Source: Morinoia aosen (Eukaryota; Arthropoda; Malacostraca; Amphipoda; Talitridae). Taken from it: a stretch of 64,000 nt of DNA. The translations under genes were made by a program, and so were the position numbers. The DNA is taken from positions 38,189,732 to 38,253,731 of the forward strand of contig CM059572.1 of NCBI GenBank assembly GCA_030386875.1, in the 5' to 3' direction. Position 1 is the stretch's first letter. Each line of letters opens with the position of its first letter. The notes under the pieces were generated by a model, which saw nothing but the letters and a program-made list of their open reading frames with translations, was not told the origin of the DNA and made no database searches. Below are positions 21,101 through 33,976 of this stretch, in pieces.

Positions 21101-23262
21101 GGGAAGAATACGACGCCTCACACACATGACGCCTCGACTGTCGATCCACAGGGATTTTGGCAGCAGATACGAAGAAAAATTCCAGTTCGTTAAGAGAGCT
21201 CGCAGTAAAAATTGATTCTCATTAATGGAGCGCTGCTCAAAGGGAAGGCATAATGAATGAGCGAGTCTTTTAAGAAATATCATACCCAGCGATAAATCAT
21301 GAGCTGAAGCCTGGGTGAGGCTTACCATTGAAGTTCCTCGTGTTATCGCACGCTATGATGAAACGATGACGTCCTTCGTATCTCCGATGCTCTCGAAGAA
21401 GTAGAAAGGCAAGCGAACTGTATCAGTCAGAAAGTATGGTTGCACTATACGAATAATAAGAGTTACTGAAACAACAGTAAAGTTTCATTAGATTATACTG
21501 CATACAGTATTAAAAGAAAATGATCACATTGGAGAAGAGTAAAAAATAAGCCCTTTCTAAATAGAAAACGTGAAATAATGTCCGGAGAGTAAATAGTAGC
21601 CCTGTAACCAACTGAAAGCATGGCTGACTCGTGGTGCTCGAACTGAGAAAGGAGGTGCATAAACACGAGCTTGGGTTTTAAGTTTCAGAAAACTAAAGAC
21701 TTTTGAGCATTGACTTAAACCATGGGGTTTGAAGTTGAGAGAAATGGCGGATGATACTTCTGTGTAGAAAATAGAAAATCAAACTTGAAGAAATAAAAGT
21801 AATGAATTTGGTACCGCTTGATCAGCTTAGATTATTGTAAATGTCATTACTAGGGGCAAATTGTATTAGCAAATATGTACATTTTATGCGTATATTATCG
21901 TAACACTTAAAATGGTAACATTTACTGATATGTTATGCACATGAGGTTGAGCATTCAGTATTCAGCCAGTTAAAGAATTATTATTTTTTGTTGCGTATTT
22001 CAGATACATTACCATAAAACTTATACAAAACACATTCATGCCATCAACGAATATTACCGAGTGAATATAAATACAACATTTTTAAAGGACAGCAATTCAT
22101 TATCATTTTCAGAAATTAGTTTTAAAAAAAATTTACACACACTCGGGTCAAATACCGCCGACATTTTGTTGATATACCTCAATTTGCTAATATTGACAAT
22201 TTCAGCAGGGCTTCAAGTTGACTTGGTATAATTTCAGTGAAATTTCAGCCTTTGTACTTAATGAAGGGGATAATTTTAATTTCATTGAAGTCATTTGGTT
22301 TTCTTGAAAGAATATTCTAAGTTGTCTCCATGAATTTTTGTTCTTTTCAAATCCACTGGCTCCTTAGTCCATTTTAAGGCTGATATTTTTATTGAAACCA
22401 TTCACGAGCGGCCTTTTAAGTATGCTCAAGACCTTTATTTTGCTGTAACAATTATTCATTTCGGAACTCTCGTTTCTCAAATTCTGAATGAATTCATGTA
22501 AATTACCTTCATAATTGTTTCGTTTTTCAGTAAAAATTATTGTAGCTTGGATTATTTCTTATGCTGCTGATTTATGAAAGTTATGTAGCTTAACATCATC
22601 GTAACTCCTTCAACAACATTGACTGCATTACGGTATAGGTTACTTCAATTATGGGTAAAAATAGAGCTGCAAAGGATCCAGAATCTCGAACGATCAATGC
22701 CAGTTAGAGCAATAGTTGCAGTTCAAGCCCGAGGCGGTCCAATAGCTTATTAACAAACTTTTGAACCACGCGAATTTTCACGTCCACTTAATGATGATTA
22801 ATGATTCCACATAATGTAATTTGCAGTTATGGATCCTGCACAAATCGTTCGACAGACTTCTACTTACCTCATCAATCGGCAACATTTTTTAGAATATTGT
22901 CAACTCGAGATGCAACAGAAGTATGATTTGAAAAATGAGGTTTCTGAATGTTTCAATTATTTTTTCGCAAATTTAGTCGTCAAAGTTTAGAAAAATTGAT
23001 CCACTCAACAAATAATCGAATTTTTTGCCCACGCATATTCGTAAATGTCCTAAAGAAATATCGAATGCATCACATGGTTATGTGTCATGATTCAAGAATC
23101 AGTGCTATTAATTTATTTCTTTAAATTTTTGTTTCTCACGTGTGTATTTATTAGTACTATACATATAAACTGCCCTTGATGATCTGTAGGAGACTGTAAT
23201 CGAATACCTTCAGCAATAAACATATCTCCACAAAATCCAAGGCGTCCATTATAAGTGACCCT
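18181..23262. other. 5 kb intronic stretch, nothing recognised
   Basis: AT-rich with stop codons in all frames. A (CT) microsatellite lies at about 20971-20983. I found no exon signature, RNA gene or clear transposon here. Confidence 0.55.
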
Positions 23263-23475
23263 CAAACTGCAAGACCCAGCAGCACAAGAAGCGTCAGGCA
23301 GACACCGGGGCCTGTGAGGCGGACACACGCCGGCAAACTGCAAGTCGCAGCAGCACAAGAAGCGCCAGGCAGAAACCGGGGCCTGTGGGGCGGACACACG
23401 CCGGCAAACTGCAAGTCGCAGCAGCACAAGAAGCGCCAGGCAGACACCGGAGCCTGTGGACATCCGCCGGCAAAA
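23263..23475. repeat. 71-bp tandem repeat, 3 copies
   Basis: Three nearly identical GC-rich units starting near 23263, 23334 and 23405, each with AAACTGCAAGTCGCAGCAGC, ACAAGAAGCGCCAGGCAGA and GGCGGACACACGCCGGC (the first copy is slightly different). The 71-bp period shifts frame each unit, so overlapping frames on both strands are artefacts. Confidence 0.95.
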
Positions 23476-24422
23476 ATCGAGGCTTGGGCAGTGGATGCGC
23501 GCCCTGTATTTGTTTGCAAAAGAGGAAAACTCAAGCTCCTCTTCTTAAGTAAGGAACCGTGTGCTTTTAGTCTCTAATGCTGGCGTCTTCAAGCAAAAAT
23601 AAGTGGGGTCTCTTGCACCTTACGGCAGAAGAGTATCGTTTGAGGAAATCAAGAAAACGTAATACCTTTCCAGATTTTTTGATTAAATGTAAAACAACTG
23701 ATCAAAGAGGCTCACAGAATTACATCACAATTTCTGTAGGTATAGCATAGCAGCTGTTCAAATTAGTATCAGTGATTACCTCAGTAAAATTCTACCGAGA
23801 CGCAATCAAGTAAGTGACATCCAAATGGAATAAGGTTTTTTGCGTCCCAATTGGGACAGCTCGGAACGACTGGCCAACGAGACACCGCCAGGATCTCGAA
23901 GTGAGGTTACGGCGAAGAAGGCAGAGAAATACAGAAACAAAGGCACTCGATGGAGGTCGATATATTGGCCACTTCCGCGTTAGAGAAAGAGAGAGAATAG
24001 TCTTGCAGCCTGATAACTACAGCCGCCGCCGTCTACTACAGGATGTGTTGCTGACGTGCCGCTTGGATCTAGGGAGAGCAATGGACACCGGTAAGTCCCT
24101 AGATAAGCTGGCGCCCACCGGCAACATCAACGTACCAAACGACGAGAGCAAAGTCTTTGAGATACGATAGAGGGCAATCTTCATTAGTGGATCCTTCCGA
24201 GAAAGAGGGAGAGTTGACACCATTGGATTCTAGGTCTGAACTAAAAAAATTCCTAATATTTTCCAGTGGAGCCACGTTTCTCACAACCGTTAGTAATTAA
24301 TTATTGATTGCATTTATTAAAAATAAATTTCAGTTCACGTAAAAACTCTTGAATCAAACTCACTACTGAAAGCATTAAAAAAGATTTCAAATTGCATACC
24401 TATTCCAGCCTAAAAATAAAAG
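23476..24422. other. Intronic sequence with one unassigned ORF
   Basis: A 118-codon plus frame at 23814-24170 is basic and Arg-rich (VRLRRRRQRNTETKALDGG). I recognise no family, and the opposite strand is partly open as well. Otherwise AT-rich. Confidence 0.4.
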
Positions 24423-24775
24423 ATTAGATTAGATATTAGTTTAAACCTGCTCTAACCGCAACAAAGGCGTTCCAAAGAGAGGGAGGATAAAGGCACCATT
24501 AACTATGAAATAAAAGGAATGCGGAATTTATGCACAAAATGAATAGAAACAGTAAGTTGAAAAAGACTGTCGTGGAGCAAGAAAAAAGTTGAAGAAGAAA
24601 GTAGTAGGTGCTGAAAATAGGACAGCAGTGAACCAAAAAAAATAGTCCTTCCCATAACAAGAACATATTATTTCAACAAAAAAAAGGCCTAACAATCTCT
24701 CAGCTCGTGACCTCAAATTTTCTCCCACGGAGTGCTAATTCCCATAGATAGAATAATTGTATCCCTCTGAAGGGC
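24423..24775 (+). mobile_element. Dispersed SINE-like element, copy C
   Basis: Full-length copy starting with AGATTAGATTAGATATTAG. Blocks: AACAAAGGCGTTCCAAAGAG, GAAACAGTAAGTTGA, AAGAAAGTAGTAGGTGCTGA, GGACAGCAGTGAACC, AATTCCCATAGATA. Confidence 0.88.
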
Positions 24776-26755
24776 CTATAAATAAAAATACCCTCTCTCA
24801 AGTAGAGACAGTAGCGTATCTAGATCACCAAGATTTTATAAGCAAAATTTTGAACATAAATCATCACATTTCACCAGCAGTTGGGAAGTAGAGGCCTGGT
24901 TTATACGGTAAATTCCCTAAAGCCTACGTTGACTTTAAAAACAGTGACAATTTGTACATATTTGTAAGTCTACGGTATTTGGTTTTAATATTTAAGTATC
25001 ATTCATTGGTGTTTTCTTGAAAGACTAATTTCATGTTAATTAAAGTGAAAAAATACATGCAAATCAGCTGGGTTGTTGCATATATGGGTCCGATTAAAGA
25101 GCAGTTTTTAAGAAGCACTACCGTCCACTGCACTACCAGGGAGCGCGGCTGCCGCTTTGGCCTCTGCTGAGGTCATTTCCTTGTCTAGGAGCTCCTAAGC
25201 CCCTGGAGCGCTCGGTCGCTTGTTTTACAAGTCAATTTTTTGAAGTGCTTCCCTGAAATATGCACAGGGGCTCAAATGCTAACTTAAGCCTAGAAAATGC
25301 GGACAAGATGTCACGACCCGCAAGACTCAGCTGCAACGGAGGAGCAGCGGCGTTGCATTAATGATCAAAATCTCTTCCTGCGTCCAGGGCGAGTTTGTTT
25401 GTGTAGGCGCTATTTGGTGCGGCAAGAGAACAAGAAAACAGCTGTCCAACCTCCAATACATAGTCCGCTCCAAAGCTTTTTTGAAATAGGTTTAACTCGA
25501 CTCGTAAAATAAAATATGTCCACACATGTCAGGTTATTTCTTCGAGCACAATGAACGGATGCAGGTGCTGGGGCAGAGTAACACGGGCGAATTTGGTGTA
25601 CACAATTCTTATTCCCATTCCCATTTACACCAGAAAAACATTTACTCCACAAAATGGACCCTTTTATGTGATATTTTTGTAATTTAATTTCAACACCCTT
25701 AGGTGAGCTCAAATTTGTTGAAAGACATAACTCAAATTTAGGATGCGCAATATAATTTCTAGTGATTCAGTCCAATTGCTTGAAGAGAAAAAAAGGTGGA
25801 ATTGAAACAAGTTCGGTTTCGAGCAGTACGGTTGAGTTTAATATGCCTTCATAAAAAAATTAAACAAACGGTAAATCAATATGTCTTTCGCATGCTAATG
25901 TGACACTACAGACATGATAGAGGGATGCTAATATACAAAAAAAGAGATGCACTCAAAACATAACCTGCCAATATTGCGTAAACACTATTGAATTGAACAG
26001 TACTCGTTTGAGTGAATTAACTCAATCAACGAGAAAGTAAGAAATCTTCAAATGAAAACAAGCAAAATGTTGAATTATAAAAATAAAAATTGCGGTTACG
26101 GTCAATTATTTTTTGCAATTTACCCACCTTATTCTGCGAGGTTAAAATATTAGTGCAAGTTAGTTACGTTGGCAAAAACCATTTATGAAGTTCTTTAACA
26201 CGTTCTCCGCGTATTGGGCCATATGTGTACCGGCCGGTAAATTGCTCATTTACTTTCTAGAGTAAATGAATGACATTTCATCTGTATTACGACCTCTGTA
26301 AGAAATAACTGTTATCACTCCAGGTGAAATTTATCGTGGAACTTTTTTCATATTTTTTATGAGAGATTAAAATGTAATGTCAGTTTCTCAATTCTGCAAC
26401 TTACAACCTAACCAAACCAACCGTTAACAGCCGCGGAAACGCGATGAACGTGTTAATCGGTCTTAAAGTTCGTCGTAGCAAATGCCCTTATTCATACCAA
26501 ACATCGGTCAGTTAGGAGGCACAAAAGCATCTCTGCATCATTGTGTGATACATTCCCCTCATGTAATGCCAACGCTTCCGAGTACTTTGTTTCTTAAAAT
26601 TCACACCGGGTTCAGCATCCGTATTTTATAAATTTCAATTTTTCCACTAAGTTCTTAAGTTTGAAGCGTGCGCCAATCATTTAAAAAACATTACGTGTTT
26701 ATGACTAAATAATTTTTGCGTAAATGTGCTGTCAGCACACGTCCATTCAGAACGC
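24776..26755. other. 2 kb intronic stretch
   Basis: AT-rich except for a GC-rich island at about 25100-25220. There the minus strand holds a 22-codon frame, MTSAEAKAAAALPGSAVDGS..., ending at a stop near 25109. No family is recognised and it may be chance. Confidence 0.4.
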
Positions 26756-27512
26756 GTTGTGGCAGGTGAGGGCTGTGAAGTGAGGCGCGTTGTGACAGGT
26801 GAGGGCTGTGTAGTGAAGCGTGTTGGGGCAGGTGAGGGCTGTGTAGTGAGGCACGTTGTGGCAGGTGAGGGCTGTGTAGTGAGGCGCGTTGTGGCAGGTG
26901 AGGGCTGTGTAGTGAGGCGCGTTGTGACAGGTGAGGGCTGTGTAGTGAAGCGTGTTGGGGCAGGTGAGGGCTGTGTAGTGAGGCGCGTTGTGGCAGGTGA
27001 GGGCTGTGTAGTGAGGCGCGTTGTGGCAGGTGAGGGCTGTGTAGTGAGGTGCGTTGTGGCAGGTGAGGGCTGTGTAGTGAGGCGCGTTGTGGCAGGTGAG
27101 TGCTGAGTAGCGAGGCGCGTTGTGGCAGGTGAGGGCTGTGTAGTGAGGCGCGTTGTGGCAAGTGAGGGCTGTGTAGTGAGGTGCGTTGTGGCAGGTGAGG
27201 GCTGTGTAGTGAGGCGCGTTGTAGCAGGTGAGGGCTGTGTAGTGAGGCGCGTTGTGGCAAGTGAGGGCTGTGTAGTGAGGCGCGTTGTGGCAGGTGAGGG
27301 CTGTGTAGTGAGGCGCGTTGTTTCAGGTGAGGGCTGTGTAGTGAGGTGCGTTGTGGCAGGTGAGGGCTGTGTAGTGAGGCGCGCTGTTTCAGGTGAGAGC
27401 TGTGTAGTGAGGCGCGTTGTGGCAGGTGAGGGCTGTTTAGTGAGGCGCGCTGTTTCAGGTGAGGGCTGTGTAGTGCGGCGCGTTGTGGCAGGTGAGGGCT
27501 GTGTAGTGAGGG
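26756..27512. repeat. 33-bp minisatellite, about 23 copies
   Basis: Units contain GGCAGGTGAGGGCTGTGTAG then TGAGGCGCGTTGT. Since 33 is a multiple of three, both strands stay open: a 289-codon Thr/Pro/Ser-rich frame on minus (TTQPSPATTRL repeats) and Val-rich frames on plus. Period alone explains this openness. Confidence 0.98.
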
Positions 27513-28525
27513 CTACATCGCAAGGAAGGCTCACGCCGCGTCTCAATTTACCAACACAAAGGCCGTTGTAACATCGCAGGAGACGCTGTCTCGAGCAGGC
27601 AGCTAGCTACCTCAACTTGCGCTCAACTCCCAGCAGAAGTTGGCGCTCAAGTTGTATCTTCAAGAGTAAAGACGAGCTTGTCTGAAGAAAGTTATAAAAC
27701 TGATGTAAGCGCTTGCATAGTTTTACAAGAGCTTTCATGGACCTATGAGCGTCAGGGGAAGGAGGGGATTGAGGGTGTTTTTCTCCTGAAGTTGATGAAC
27801 ATAGACGCTCGGAAAATAAACTGCAGCCACTGAAATTGCTGAATATTGGTAAGTACTTTGATTGTCATGCCTATTGCTTTTTATTAAGTACTCGTTAGAG
27901 CACCTGATAGTTTTGCAGTTATCTTTATCTTATACTAAGTATTCTGTTAAAGAGTCAGTAGCAACACAGGGGGCAGGACGCACAACAACGGGCAATTGAC
28001 GTGTCATGTAAATAATGTTCAAATTGAGCATGAAAACATCATGCAATCCGAAGGTAACCCAAGTTAATAATTCAGAAAGTTGCAGTTTTGTGTGACAAGG
28101 AGAAAATTCCATTTCCCTCAATGCGCCCGTTAGGACAGGAGCCCACCCATCACACGGTGCGAGCGCAACGGTCGCATTTGAGCTCCAGGCTCCGTCGCTA
28201 CCTCACAACTCCCGTGCAAACTCACAGCCAAAAAGTGGTAAGCAAAATTCACGAAATAATTTTATACAGCTCTCGAAAAATTTTCCCAGCCTCTTTAAAA
28301 GAATTGAAATTGAAATTGTTTTAATTTAGGAATGTTGCGTTATGTCCATGGTTTCTTTTACGTGATTCCTCAGAATTTGCCTGATCAATTGAACGAACAA
28401 AACTGGATTAATGATAGTCTAAATATCTTTAGTGCAATTTATGTCAAAGCAAAAATTGGATAAAAACTGAACTTAGCCTTCAATGATATCTGAAAATTTT
28501 TCCAGCTCTTAGACATTCGCTTAAT
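27513..28525. other. Intronic sequence, nothing recognised
   Basis: AT-rich, no coding or repeat signal supported. An ATTAAA poly(A)-signal variant reads on the minus strand near 28325-28330, downstream of the candidate terminal exon. Confidence 0.5.
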
Positions 28526-28733
28526 TCAATGCAACGGCTGAAAAGAAAGAGTAAATATTTCAATCTCGTCGAAAAACCTCTTCCAAAACATGAGCTTGTT
28601 TGCTAGTGAGTGAGGCAGGAGCAGCAGCAGCAGCAGCAGGAGGATGAGGGCGGGCGTCACAAGGTCGCTGCTGGCGGTCGTTGAGGGCGCCCATATTTCT
28701 GGCTTTAGGGGCTGCGAGCCGCCGGTGAAGTCT
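28526..28733 (-). CDS. Candidate alternative terminal exon with poly-Leu membrane segment
   Basis: A minus-strand frame runs from an acceptor TGTCTTCCTTAG through DFTGGSQPLKPEIWAPSTTA, SSDLVTPALILLLLLLLLLP and HSLANKLMFWKRFFDE to a stop. It has the shape of a single-pass membrane segment with a KR stop-transfer. It begins with one base, the phase needed to follow the Ig5 N-half donor (two bases AG). Against it: a CAG/CTG microsatellite makes the Leu run, and splicing here would cut Ig5 in half. Speculative. Confidence 0.25.
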
Positions 28734-31700
28734 CTAAGGAAGACAAAATATTAGGCGCTAGCAGTGCCCGTCAGCCTGCTGCTGAGACCGCGCTCAGTCT
28801 CGCCTTACGAGCACCAGTAAAATTATTTAGCAGCAGCAATGAGATCAATGCGAAAACGGTACAGAGCACTACTGGCAACAGCAAGAAGAACATCAACAAA
28901 AGCGACAATGAACTCATGATTATCCTGCATTATAGCATCTATTCGCAAAAGGTTTTTATCGATAAAAATACGCGTTTCATAAAAAGTCGCAATTCTCGCA
29001 TGGAATCTTCAACTGCATGTTGATATTTTCGGTCAATTAAATAGTCATTGAGAATGATGAGAAATTTTTGTTACAATTCGTTTTATCTCAACAAAGTACA
29101 TTGTACAGAGCTATGCAAATGCAGAGGTCAAGCGGAATAAACAGTAAGTATGAATTGTACAAAAAGACACGTTAGCCGTTAGCCTGTTAGCAATCGTGCA
29201 GAGTAAGCTACTTTGCTCTTTACGGGTGAGAAAGAAACGACCCTAACAAAAATAACGAAGAATCATTCAGTTTTTGTTGATAGAAACTATACTACAAAAC
29301 TAAGATTTACTGTCAGCCACGAGGGTTACTGTCTCGATAGGCAGCTCGAAGGACCTCTGATAAATGCTGAGCCTATAATGCATGGAGTGTCTAAGCACTC
29401 TCAGTCACTTAGAAAACCGTCCGTTCTGGGTAAAAAGCTGTCTACAATATAATCTAAAATATCAAAACCAACCATGGAGGTTGGCTTCCACAGCTTCTGA
29501 GATGATATAAGTCAGTTGGAGCAAAACTAGCAGCACCTCCTGCATTTTATGCTATAAGTAGGGCTACTAGCAACGAAAGTAAAGCCAAGAACCACTGCTT
29601 GACGTAGTGTTAATAGTTAAGGCAGTATTTTTTTAAGCAGATACTGCAAGAAGCGTAGAAATTTGCAATACTAGAAGTAGTAGTAGCACCTAAAGTCATT
29701 ATAAGCAATAAAAAACACAGCGGCGTCATCGAACGCAGCCGCTTCTTCAGTAAAGAGAAGGGAAAAATAGTTCGCTTCAGAAATAAAATTTCCTAGGAGA
29801 TAACAGAGATGGATATCAACACTAAAAATATCTTTACTGCTATCAACGGCCCCGAGAAAGAAAGGGTGCGTACTGAAATTGACACTATTGTTCATGGAAA
29901 AAGTCCTTTCAAAGTTTTACAAAATACTCCACAGCCGAAGAGGGGACATTTCAACAAGACCAAAATACTTCCCGTCACCCACACGCCCTCGAGAGCCCCT
30001 TGGAAAGCAATCGGCTACCATAAAGAGCTCGTATTGGCCGACGAGGAGGCGACTAATGCAACACAGAGACCCTGACGCGATACATTCGCCTCAACGAGCG
30101 TCGGAGAAACTGGAGATTACGCCAGACCCAACTTGGGTGAAACCTGAAGACAAAGAAAGAGAGCTCTGATGGCAGACAGTCTCATAATATTACAAAGTTG
30201 GCGAGTGGTCCATTGGTGTAACTGGAAGACGTAACAAAATTATGCTAGCTATTATTTGAGCAGAGAGGTATTGCAGTATCGATATGTTCTAATCACAGAT
30301 TGCTTGCCACATTCAATGGAAATCGTTCAGTAACCGAGTAGGAGAATCAGAACTACAGCTGATGTTCTTGTGAGTTCAAATCATCCAAAGCGGGCTGAAG
30401 TTGAGAGGCAATTTATGAGAATTTGTTGGCACTTCCAATGGGCGCTATAATGGCGAGAACTAGATATTGACGGTACAAGATTTGCAGGAACACGATTGGT
30501 TCGATGTTTTATGGTTCAAGAGTTTGCTTGAAACATCTACATCACCTGGTGCTCTGAGTTATCTTCATACTAGTGTGTAGGCATGAATTGAACTGATTTT
30601 AAAATAAAGTCATGTTGCTGAGATTCCTCTTTAGGCTTCTTAATCTCACAGTCATCTTTCTTTAATTTTTTCGATCTCTTTAACCAGAATTTTAGAAAAT
30701 CTTATGTTTGCAGCAAATGGTTGTTCACAACGTGCCGCATGAAGGCAACAACGTACAAGAATTAAAAAATGGAGAATACGTTAAGTCATGGAAATTAAGG
30801 CTCTTTCTGATTGATGGAGTTACAAGACAAAAATATCTACACATGTATTTCACTCATAAAACCGACTAAATTTTCTTCCTATAAATTCGGTTTAATTAGG
30901 TATCAGTTATCTTATACTCAAAAGAAGGATAGAGTGCCTTTGTTACCTTCTAATTATTCCCTCCATAATATAAAATAACTTATGCTGTAGGAGCCACTGT
31001 CCTGTCTGCGCGCATTCCAACCTAACACATGAGCAGCCTTTGCGCGAGAAAAACTAAAACACAGAACAAACTAACAAACTATTGATGGTTTCGAACTCAA
31101 ACCAGATTCCACCAATCAGTGCTGTCACTAGGGTAACCGCGTGAGGCACAAGCAACAGGGCAAATTCCCACCGTTTGTAGCGTACACTGTCGAGAGCAAA
31201 TCGTGGTGAGCGAGTGTAGCTGCCGAGCTCCTGGGAGACCAGAAGAGAATTTGTGGTCCAGCGCACAAACGAACAGGAACGAAAATAAACGAACAACCTT
31301 TACATCTTCAATTGAATATATTTCTTGAACTATAGACTCTAAAATTTCATTACACGTGACTTTCATTGTTTTGGGATTTTTAAAACATTTTTCTGTTCAA
31401 AGATATCAAAAATTAAATGTAACTCTATAAAAACACCAGCATGATAACCCATAAGCGGCCTCATATGTAAATTTAAAAAAAAGCAGTTAAGAAGCTGCTC
31501 GAATGATGGAAATACGACGCAGGTATTCAATAACAAGAACGACATTTTAGGCCAAGTTCCAAGACATGACGGACTGCATTCTATTAGCCCGATTTCAAAC
31601 TAAGGAAACGTATGCATCTTAATAAATTCCTAACCTGAAAGTAATAACACCCGCACTCAAAACATCGGCCAGCGCGCGCCGCAGTTTGTGGCCCGCCAAA

Positions 31701-33976
31701 CAAGCAGACAAGCACCGCACGCGTGAGCTTTGATTGCACGTATGTTGATAAAGCTAAGGATAGAACGTGAGGCTCTTCAAACTTTATTGTGAGTCTTGCG
31801 AGAAAGATCATTCTATACTTGTGGGGATATTAAATTTACGCAAATGACCACTCCTGATGTATAATAGCTACCGCACGTCCTGCAACAATGTAATGAAGGC
31901 AACGCATGAAGAAGTGCTCGTATTAGATTAAACGGCTTTGTTGTATATGTTCGCAACAAGCTTTGAGGCTTATACCTCGACAATGAGTTCAAGCAAATTT
32001 CATTTGACTCGGTTAGAAATATCGTTACATTTATAATAAAAGTCTAATTTTTTATTAGTTCTTGGATACAACCGTCACAAAATTAGATTACATATTCATG
32101 AGATTTGTTTATATGATTCTATTCAAACTTACTGTTTCAATTCTCAACCATGATCACCTCTAATAAACCTTACTACACTAAGTGTTGAAAGCACCTCACC
32201 CACAACCTGCCTCATGGATAACTTATAAGGGGATGCTGGACATTTTAAAGCTCAAGTCACATCGCATGAGAGCCTTTCTTGCTCTCACTTCACCTTGCGA
32301 TGTTATCCAAGGTTGACAGTAACAAACCCACAAAAAAACATCTAAAAACATTTAAAGCACCTGAAAGTGGAACTAGGGTTTTTATGATTTTTTATTTTCT
32401 AGACGTTTTTCGCATGTTTATTCAATTCAATGAATAAATGTTTATTCAATGAATGAATGTTTATTCTCTGGGCATCATGCTTGCGCCACCCAAGCTAGCA
32501 CTGTACAAAGCATCACCACAGCACCACTTGGTGACATTTGAGATGTGCTCGTGTAAAAGCAGTGAGAGATAATTACTAGGTTAGCATAGTATCAGGAAGG
32601 TAATTTTATTGTACAGTGTAGTCATAGTAGAACTTAATAGATGATAAAAAATGAGGCGATCAAACAACTCTCAATGGCATAAAGAAAGACGATAAATTTA
32701 GAAGATTATTTAGTGATGCATGCAATTCCAAACAATATTAGCTCGTTAGCCTAGCACGAAAAAGTGAATTGAGGCCGCTGTATTATCTGAATCACAATAA
32801 TTACGCACACGAGTTTCACCGATTTGATAACAATGAAAGTTTGTGAAATTCTACGTAAAATAAGAACAAAGAAGTGGAACTGCTCGTCACCTCCACCTCT
32901 CGTGCCGCACACCCGACCGTCTAGGCTGCCGTACAGTTGCTTTCCACCGCAGACCGCGTCGAAATTCAATGATAGTTAAACTTTAACTTCAAACTTACTG
33001 CAAATTTTTGTAATTAAAGCTAATTCTCATTTATGTATACATATATAATTACATATGAAATGTTGCAGTTTACCTCTTTCAGTTCGTGAAGTTTCTTTCC
33101 CCCTCTGAAGTGTGCATTTGTATTATGAGCCTTGTTAAGTCTTTATTAAAATTTTCCGTGTATTGGAAATATTCATTTATAATTATACATATTACGTCTG
33201 AATTGCAACTAATATAAACAGAACAATTGATTTTATTGCGGATTTTATTTTACAGTGCTTGGAACTTGTTTACAATGAACAACATTTGAACTACACATAT
33301 GAAATTGAATTACCACGATCAACAACATCTTTTGCTGTTAGTGGGAAGAGAAGAATTTAGGTAGATTTATGACTAAACATTCGATCAGCAGAAAAGTATG
33401 AATTTCGAAATACTGTACGCTGTTAGTTCAGTATCATGGATGAAGCCACAAATGTTGAACTTGTCATTCTTTTTGATCGGTTATAGCCTGATAAGGTCTT
33501 AACTGCGTAAATTTTTTGAATGACAAATGAATTCGCTTGAAAAACACAACTTTCTCTCAAAAAAATGCCCAAAAACTTTAAACAAAGAAGCTTTGGAGGC
33601 TAGAGCGGAAAGAAAATAATCTCTATTTAAGAGTAGCTATGAAAACTAGAAAAAGACGAGTTTATTTCCCGCAGCTGTTGTTAGAAAATACAATATAGAG
33701 AGTATCTCAACGTAGCAGACGTGTTAATGACTTGTAAATCAACTATTGAAAGTTATGTCTAAATTGGATGAAATAACCACGAAATATTACAAATGGTTTA
33801 GATACATAAATTGCGAAGTGCATATCAAAAACATCAGTATTTTTAAGCAACCCTTGCAGCCTGACATGATGCATAATAGTTGACAAAGTGCAAAAAAGCT
33901 CTAGTATACGTTACCAATATCTGAAAAAACACTGATATGTTTACGTACCATGAGAGAAGTAAACATATCTCTAACA
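28734..33976. other. 5.2 kb intronic stretch
   Basis: Mostly AT-rich. Short plus frames at 29809-30075 and 29879-30169 and overlapping minus frames at 31054-31366 are unassigned. A short imperfect tandem (TTTATTCAATGAAT units) lies at about 32416-32466. No RNA gene or exon found. Confidence 0.5.

Noticed and set aside
26726..27571. Plus-strand Val/Gly-rich proteins
   Set aside because: Shadow frames of the 33-bp minisatellite.
31054..31366. Two overlapping minus ORFs with hydrophobic stretches
   Set aside because: No splice context or family motif, and both frames are equally open; probably a decayed repeat or chance.
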